NCBI GenBank assembly: GCA_947498775.1
Contig: CANMLL010000024.1
Span: 1 to 57,102, forward strand
Source: an uncultured Aquimarina sp.
GTDB lineage: Bacteria > Bacteroidota > Bacteroidia > Flavobacteriales > Flavobacteriaceae
Direction of reading: 5' to 3'
Length of the DNA stretch: 57,102 nucleotides
Numbering within the stretch: the stretch's first letter is position 1; each line of letters opens with the position of its first letter. The notes beneath the pieces are model-generated. The model saw nothing but the letters and a program-made list of their open reading frames with translations. It was not told the DNA's origin and ran no database searches. The position numbers were made by a program, and so were the translations under genes. Positions 52,647-57,102 of the stretch are shown piece after piece.

Positions 52647-54740
52647 ATGAGTAAAGCCGTTTATATTGCCACTATAGAACCTCATAGTGGTAAATCCATT
52701 GTAGTTTTAGGAATGATGCGTATGTTACTTGGTAAAATTGCCAAGGTAGGATACTTCAGACCGATTATCGATGATCCCAAAGAGGGAGAAGTTGATAATC
52801 ATATTAATACTGTGATATCTCATTTCGAATTGGATATCAATTTTAAAAATGCGTATGCATTTACCAGGAGTGAAGTACTTCAGAAATATAACGAAGGAAG
52901 ACCAGGCGAGATTATAGATGAAATTATCCGAAAGTATAAAAGACTTGAGGAAAAATTTGATTTCATATTGGTAGAAGGAACTGATTTTTCTGACGAGGGG
53001 AATATTATCGAATTTGATATTAATGTCATCATTGCCAGGAACTTAGGAATACCTGCAGTTCTTGTTGCTAGTGGCATTGATAAAAAAAATACAGAGGTCG
53101 TTGGTAACCTGAAGCTTGCCTTTGATACATTTAGTAGTAAAGATGTAGAAGTTTTGGCAATGGTTGCCAATAAAGTAACTCCTGGTTGTGAAGAAAAGCT
53201 TGAAGCCCATTTCCAGAAAAGTTTTAATAATGGCGTCGACCGAATCATTATACCAAAGATCAATTCATTAATAAACCCTACCATCAAAGAAATAGTTACT
53301 GAGTTGGATGGTACGGTGCTCTTTGGAAAGGAATATTTAAATAACCAAGCAGGTAATTTTGGAGTAGGAGCAATGCAGCTACGTAATTATCTAACACATC
53401 TTAAGGATAATAGTTTGGTGGTTACACCAGGAGATCGCGCAGATATTATACTTGGTGTTTTGCAAGCAAATATCTCTGATAACTATCCGAAAATTTCGGG
53501 AATCATACTTACAGGAGGGATCATTCCAGAACAACCAATATTGAAATTAATAGAAGGAGTTTCTTTGTCTTTCCCAATTGTTTCGGTGCCGAGTGGAACA
53601 TTTTCAATTGCGAATCAAATAGGAGCAATCAAATCAAGAATTTATCTTGATAATCTTCAAAAAATAAATACGTCGATCAGCACATTCGAAAAATACGTGA
53701 ATGAAGACCACTTAGCGGATAAGCTAATTACTTTCAAATCTGAAGGATTGACACCTCGAATGTTTCAATATAATCTATTAAGAAGGGCATTGCAACACAA
53801 AAAGCATATTGTGTTGCCTGAAGGATCAGACGAACGTATTCTAAGAGCAACATCTAGACTACAGGCTTCAAATGTTGTAGATATCACATTAATCGGAAAC
53901 GAGAAAAAGATAAGAAGTAAGGCAATAAAACTTGATATTCCGATAGATTTTGATAATGTAAATATTGTTTTTCCAACCGAGTCTCCTTACTATGACGATT
54001 ATGTTACTACTTTTTATGAATTAAGAAAACATAAAAACGTAAACATGGATATGGCCAAGGATATGATGGCCGATGTATCCTATTTTGGAACCATGATGAT
54101 TTACAAAGGTCATGCAGATGGTATGGTTTCAGGTGCAGTGCATACTACACAGCACACCATACGACCGGCCTTACAGTTTATTAAAACCAAACCAGATGTA
54201 AATGTGGTATCCTCGGTGTTTTTTATGTGCTTAGAAGACAGAGTTTCAGTATTTGGTGATTGTGCTATTAACCCTAATCCAAATGCAGAACAATTGGCAG
54301 AAATTGCTATTTCTTCTTCAGAATCTGCGGCTGCTTTTGGTATCGAACCAAAGGTTGCCATGCTATCATATTCTTCTGGGTCTTCTGGTAAAGGAGAGGA
54401 CGTAGAGATAGTTCGTGCAGCTACGGCTATTGTAAAAGAAAAACGTCCGGATCTAAAAATTGAAGGACCGATACAGTATGATGCAGCAGTAGATATGAAA
54501 GTTGGTCAAAGTAAGCTTCCTGATTCTGAAGTTGCCGGGCAAGCCAGCGTGTTAATTTTCCCGGATTTGAATACAGGTAATAATACCTACAAAGCAGTAC
54601 AAAGAGAAACGGGAGCATTGGCTATTGGTCCTATGTTACAAGGATTAAATAAACCGGTAAATGATTTGAGTAGAGGGTGTACAGTAGATGATGTTTATAA
54701 TACAGTAATTATAACGGCTATTCAGGCACAAGGGCTTTAA
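52647..54740 (+). CDS. pta: Phosphate acetyltransferase
   Basis: About 697 residues, the long Pta form. The N-terminal half (about 1-350) contains an AAA-like / DRTGG regulatory module (YIATIEPHSGKSIVVLGM as the P-loop-like motif). The C-terminal half (about 375-697) is the catalytic PTA_PTB domain, with KHIVLPEGSDERILRAT, YGAMMVYKG-like FGTMMIYKGHADGMVSGAVHTT and ALSYSSGSSGKG-like MLSYSSGSSGKGEDVEIV. It converts acetyl-CoA and phosphate to acetyl phosphate. ATG 52647 (MSKAVYIATIEP) is the family start; the frame opens 13 codons earlier over the promoter. Next to ackA. Confidence 0.95.
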   Translation: MSKAVYIATIEPHSGKSIVVLGMMRMLLGKIAKVGYFRPIIDDPKEGEVDNHINTVISHFELDINFKNAYAFTRSEVLQKYNEGRPGEIIDEIIRKYKRLEEKFDFILVEGTDFSDEGNIIEFDINVIIARNLGIPAVLVASGIDKKNTEVVGNLKLAFDTFSSKDVEVLAMVANKVTPGCEEKLEAHFQKSFNNGVDRIIIPKINSLINPTIKEIVTELDGTVLFGKEYLNNQAGNFGVGAMQLRNYLTHLKDNSLVVTPGDRADIILGVLQANISDNYPKISGIILTGGIIPEQPILKLIEGVSLSFPIVSVPSGTFSIANQIGAIKSRIYLDNLQKINTSISTFEKYVNEDHLADKLITFKSEGLTPRMFQYNLLRRALQHKKHIVLPEGSDERILRATSRLQASNVVDITLIGNEKKIRSKAIKLDIPIDFDNVNIVFPTESPYYDDYVTTFYELRKHKNVNMDMAKDMMADVSYFGTMMIYKGHADGMVSGAVHTTQHTIRPALQFIKTKPDVNVVSSVFFMCLEDRVSVFGDCAINPNPNAEQLAEIAISSSESAAAFGIEPKVAMLSYSSGSSGKGEDVEIVRAATAIVKEKRPDLKIEGPIQYDAAVDMKVGQSKLPDSEVAGQASVLIFPDLNTGNNTYKAVQRETGALAIGPMLQGLNKPVNDLSRGCTVDDVYNTVIITAIQAQGL

Positions 54741-54767
54741 AAATATAAAAACATCAAGAAAAAGAGT

Positions 54768-55952
54768 ATGCAAATATTGGTATTAAATTCTGGTAGTTCT
54801 TCAATAAAATTTCAAGTATTTAAAATGCCAGAAGCTACTGTGGTATGTTCTGGACTGGTAGAAAGAATTGGTTTAGAAAACGCAAAGATAAACTACAAAA
54901 CCAACAGCGAAAAAGTAGAAAAAACAGATATAATTAGTGATCATAAAGATGGTTTGCAATTGATCGCCAAATATTTGATGGATGATAATGTAGGAGTCAT
55001 AAAGTCAGCCTCTGAAATTCAAGCTGTTGGACATCGCGTGGTACATGGAGGAAGTACATTTGCTGATACTGTAGAGGTTACCAATGAAGTGAAACAGAAG
55101 ATAGAGAAACTTTCGGCCTTGGCTCCACTGCATAACCCTGCAAATTTGCAAGGTATTTTGGTGGCAGAAGAGATTTTTACTTCTGCCAAGCAAATTGCGG
55201 TATTTGATACTGCTTTTCATCAAACTATTCCTGTAGAAGCATACAAATATGCAATTCCCAACAAATTACTTAATGAAAACAATATTCGCTTATATGGTTT
55301 TCATGGTACTAGCCATAAATATGTCTCAGAGAAAGCAATCGAGTATCTAGAGAAAGAAAAATCAAAAATTATTACCATTCATTTAGGTAATGGTTGTAGT
55401 ATGACGGCGATAAACGATGGGAAGAGTATAGATCATACTTTGGGATTTGCACCAATGAACGGATTAATAATGGGTACCCGATCTGGTGATGTTGATCCAG
55501 CGATTATCTTTTATATGGTAAATTCTTTGGGATATTCATTAGATGAGGTGAATACCTTGCTACAAAAAGAAAGCGGAATGCTGGGACTAACAGGTTATAG
55601 TGATTTAAGAGACATTGAATCTGAAGCTCAAAAAGGAGATGCTGATTGTAGATTAGCTTTAAAAATGAACGCATATCGCATAAAGAAATTTATCGGTGCA
55701 TATGCCTCAGTATTGAATGGGCTAGATGCCATAGTTTTTACAGCCGGAATAGGAGAAAATTCTGATGTAATAAGAGAATTAGTATGCGCGGACCAAGACT
55801 TTTTAGGAATCCAGTTGGACAAAGAAAAGAATGCTATTCGATCAAAAGATATAAGAGATATTAGTTTACCCTCTTCAAAAGTTAGGATATTGGTCATACC
55901 AACTAATGAAGAATTAGAGATTGCAAAACAATCCTTCAAAATTCTCGTATAA
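54768..55952 (+). CDS. ackA: Acetate kinase
   Basis: The 394-residue ASKHA-fold kinase has typical length. Signatures include VLNSGSSSIKFQVF at the N-terminus, VGHRVVHGG, FDTAFHQTIP, YGFHGTSHKYVS, HLGNGCSMTAI and FTAGIGENSDVIREL. It converts acetyl phosphate and ADP to acetate and ATP, completing the pathway begun by pta, whose stop lies 27 bases upstream, so the two are one operon. Together they provide overflow metabolism and acetate use. It is followed by a terminator. Confidence 0.96.
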   Translation: MQILVLNSGSSSIKFQVFKMPEATVVCSGLVERIGLENAKINYKTNSEKVEKTDIISDHKDGLQLIAKYLMDDNVGVIKSASEIQAVGHRVVHGGSTFADTVEVTNEVKQKIEKLSALAPLHNPANLQGILVAEEIFTSAKQIAVFDTAFHQTIPVEAYKYAIPNKLLNENNIRLYGFHGTSHKYVSEKAIEYLEKEKSKIITIHLGNGCSMTAINDGKSIDHTLGFAPMNGLIMGTRSGDVDPAIIFYMVNSLGYSLDEVNTLLQKESGMLGLTGYSDLRDIESEAQKGDADCRLALKMNAYRIKKFIGAYASVLNGLDAIVFTAGIGENSDVIRELVCADQDFLGIQLDKEKNAIRSKDIRDISLPSSKVRILVIPTNEELEIAKQSFKILV

Positions 55953-56097
55953 TATTTTGTGAACGTATAAATAGGTTAAAAATTAGTTCTGATATGAACA
56001 CAAAGCTTTTGTTTTAAATGCTGTAAAAGCCAAATTAATCGCTAGATGTTTTGCAGTGATTAGAAGATAAGAACCTTTTGTTAAATTAGACTATTAA

Positions 56098-56126
56098 AAA
56101 AGGCTCTTCTTTAAGAAGAACCTTTA
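56098..56126 (+). terminator. Intrinsic terminator after pta-ackA
   Basis: AAAAGG-C-TCTTCTT pairs with AAGAAGA-A-CCTTT, one internal mismatch, followed by a T-rich stretch. It is ~145 bases after the ackA stop. Confidence 0.7.
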
Positions 56127-56201
56127 TTTTGTTGCTGAAAGATTTGCTTTTTAACTTAGAATTCAGCCATTTGTTTTTTTAGATTATATAATAATTTAAA
56201 T

Positions 56202-56345
56202 TTAACACATGAAACTACCGCAACATTTCATAGCCGAACGACTTGCTAAACTAATCCATGGATCGTCACCACCTCCTTTGATAGTGTTTAATTTTACGAT
56301 AGTATTTTTTTCAAATTTCAAATTTTTAATATCTTTTTTTTTCAT
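56202..56345 (-). CDS. Class I lanthipeptide-like RiPP precursor peptide
   Basis: A 47-codon gene. The product starts MKKKDIKNLKFEKNTIVKLN, then TIKGG, and has a core of about 22 residues ending AMKCCGSFMC. The leader, rich in Lys, Leu, Asn and Ile and ending in a Gly-Gly site, is the pattern of Bacteroidota natural-product (GG-type) and class I lanthipeptide precursors. The core has three Cys plus three to four Ser, suited to thioether rings or disulfides. No lanB, lanC, peptidase-exporter or radical SAM gene is in the window, so the class is an inference. A second precursor-like gene lies 140 bases upstream on the same strand. Confidence 0.65.
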   Translation of the reverse strand: MKKKDIKNLKFEKNTIVKLNTIKGGGDDPWISLASRSAMKCCGSFMC

Positions 56346-56485
56346 AAGATTAGAATTTAATATGTATTAATAATATGTTTTCACTTAAGTGTTACCGTTT
56401 TACCAAATAATAGAATTTTGGTTTAACAAGTAGTAGTCCTCGCAGTGCCACAACCGCAAACAGTGTTATTTAAGAAATGTTGGTC

Positions 56486-56671
56486 TTAATAAAGATACTG
56501 ACAAAAGCCATTTATGCAGAGTGAAAACTCACAACCAAAAGTATTGTCAGAAAGACGTACACGACATTGCTGACTATTACAACAACCATTGTTTCTAATA
56601 GCTCCTTTAATCTGTTTTTGTTGTTCTCTATTCAATGTTCGAACTCCTGTTACTTCAAAGATTTTTTTCAT
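56486..56671 (-). CDS. Bacteriocin-like / RiPP precursor, Cys-rich, with open frame past its stop
   Basis: The 61-residue product starts MKKIFEVTGVRTLNREQQKQ and then IKGAIRNNG, a leader like those of double-glycine bacteriocin-type peptides in flavobacteria (LNREQQKQIKG is the leader helix, with Gly-Ala in place of Gly-Gly). The core has six Cys (GCCNSQQC, then FGCEFSLCINGFC), enough for three disulfides or several rings. After the TAA stop, the same frame continues 20 codons to the next stop and encodes another Cys/Thr-rich run, NNTVCGCGTARTTTC (56423-56485). That part has no start of its own. Confidence 0.65.
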   Translation of the reverse strand: MKKIFEVTGVRTLNREQQKQIKGAIRNNGCCNSQQCRVRLSDNTFGCEFSLCINGFCQYLY

Positions 56672-56995
56672 TGTGTAAAATTTAAATTAATAAAGTATAG
56701 CTATCGATTTGTGATTTAATATCCCAAATCACTTAAAATTATGATAACAAAGCACATATAGCAAGCTTTTGTTATTGATATTTATAAATTTGGACTTCTA
56801 TTATTTATTGATTTTTAGTGCTTTATGGCTTCTTGATCACTTATGGTAGAAAAATACATTTATAATGAACTGCAATGCCATGATTTAGAGAAATGCCCTC
56901 CTGAGCCTATTTAAAAGCTATTTCTACTACGACTAACTTAAAATCGTACGCCTTTAATTTATGGATGTTATCGATTTACCTTTTGTATATCTTAT
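56672..56995. other. Gene-poor stretch with a possible decayed short gene
   Basis: Nothing convincing is encoded. On the plus strand, ATG at 56843 opens a 23-codon frame (VEKYIYNELQCHDLEKCPPE), and after a shift of one frame near 56905 the reading continues KAISTTTNLKSYAFN to a stop near 56995. This may be a frameshifted fragment or chance. Confidence 0.25.
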
Positions 56996-57032
56996 AATTC
57001 TTTAGCATCATTTCGAACCTGCCTGCATTACC
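56996..57032 (+). repeat. 37-bp repeat module, copy 2
   Basis: It matches the reverse complement of 47487-47523 with two differences. Its right edge touches the TAG stop codon of the possible partial gene at the window's end. Confidence 0.85.
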
Positions 57033-57102
57033 CTACGGTGTACCCACATCTTTAGCCAATTCCATTCCCTCGATGATATAGCCTAATCGTTCCATTCCCC
57101 TT
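57033..57102 (-). CDS. Possible C-terminal end of a gene running off the window
   Basis: The minus strand has an open frame from the window edge to a TAG at 57033-57035 ending GMERLGYIIEGMELAKDVG and two further residues. Residue composition is protein-like, but only 22 codons are visible and no family can be assigned. It may also be noncoding. Confidence 0.25.
   Translation of the reverse strand, partial: RGMERLGYIIEGMELAKDVGTP

Noticed and set aside
1..57102. CRISPR array, tRNA genes, prophage
   Set aside because: No regularly spaced direct repeats, no tRNA cloverleaf and no phage structural genes were recognised on either strand by reading; a computed scan was not possible.

Overview
This window is AT-rich chromosomal DNA of a marine member of the Flavobacteriaceae (Bacteroidota). 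An Aquimarina-like genus is my best guess, from family content and style only. The evidence: families almost confined to this group (DUF6048, DUF6452, DUF6768, DUF4834, GLPGLI and CCC-motif proteins), a flavobacterial proteorhodopsin with Met at the spectral-tuning site beside a Brp/Blh retinal-forming gene, SusC/FecA-type TonB receptors with carboxypeptidase-like N-domains, TAnnTTTG-type -7 boxes, and a 6S-like RNA between zapA and rny. The first ~30 bases are the 3' end of a 5S rRNA with its terminator, so the window starts just after an rRNA operon.

Layout. 0-4 kb: PAQR/hemolysin III protein; a minus-strand overlapping set (SAM methyltransferase, ZIP transporter, DUF4268); a divergent THUMP rRNA methyltransferase. 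4-10 kb: secreted BNR-repeat protein and two lipoprotein alpha/beta hydrolases. 9.6-12.2 kb: rlmD-DUF6452-DUF6048. 12.3-14.9 kb: ECF sigma factor with a membrane partner, then ornithine aminotransferase (rocD). 14.9-16.6 kb: divergent retinal-forming dioxygenase and green-type proton-pumping rhodopsin, a complete light-harvesting pair apart from carotenoid synthesis. 16.7-21.1 kb: small membrane proteins, Smr protein, two paralogous lipoproteins (one carrying a calcium-binding-type insert), cysteine desulfurase. 21-29.4 kb: two TonB-type outer-membrane proteins, one near a GLPGLI protein, the other in an operon with an M23 peptidase. 29.4-31.8 kb: galactofuranosyltransferase and UDP-galactopyranose mutase, divergent. 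31.9-34.3 kb: coiled-coil protein, zapA, 6S-like RNA, rny, with the end of a dead IS256-family element directly after rny. 34.5-43.2 kb: GNAT protein, outer-membrane protein with a charged coiled-coil tail, DUF4834, YfhO, glycosyltransferase and polysaccharide flippase. 43.3-49.6 kb: two distant paralogs with 16-residue Tyr/Gly repeats and oppositely charged tails, each behind a sigma-54-like site, enclosing an AraC regulator, an amidohydrolase and a serine hydrolase. 50-56 kb: TlpA-like thioredoxin lipoprotein, DUF2911 protein, and pta-ackA for acetyl-CoA/acetate conversion. 56.2-56.7 kb: two small RiPP/bacteriocin-like precursor genes, one of them only 47 codons.

Structure beyond the genes: a 100-bp three-hairpin repeat sits in the same orientation before two unrelated lipoprotein genes; a ~116-bp repeat occurs twice, with an extension shared with the window's end; a 74-bp near-perfect palindrome; a 162-bp unit with 20-bp perfect inverted ends; and a 22-bp perfect palindrome between the retinal and rhodopsin genes. 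No CRISPR array, tRNA, prophage or intact insertion sequence was seen. The strongest leads for something undescribed are the sigma-54-linked repeat-protein pair and the RiPP precursors at the right edge, whose maturation genes would lie outside the window.
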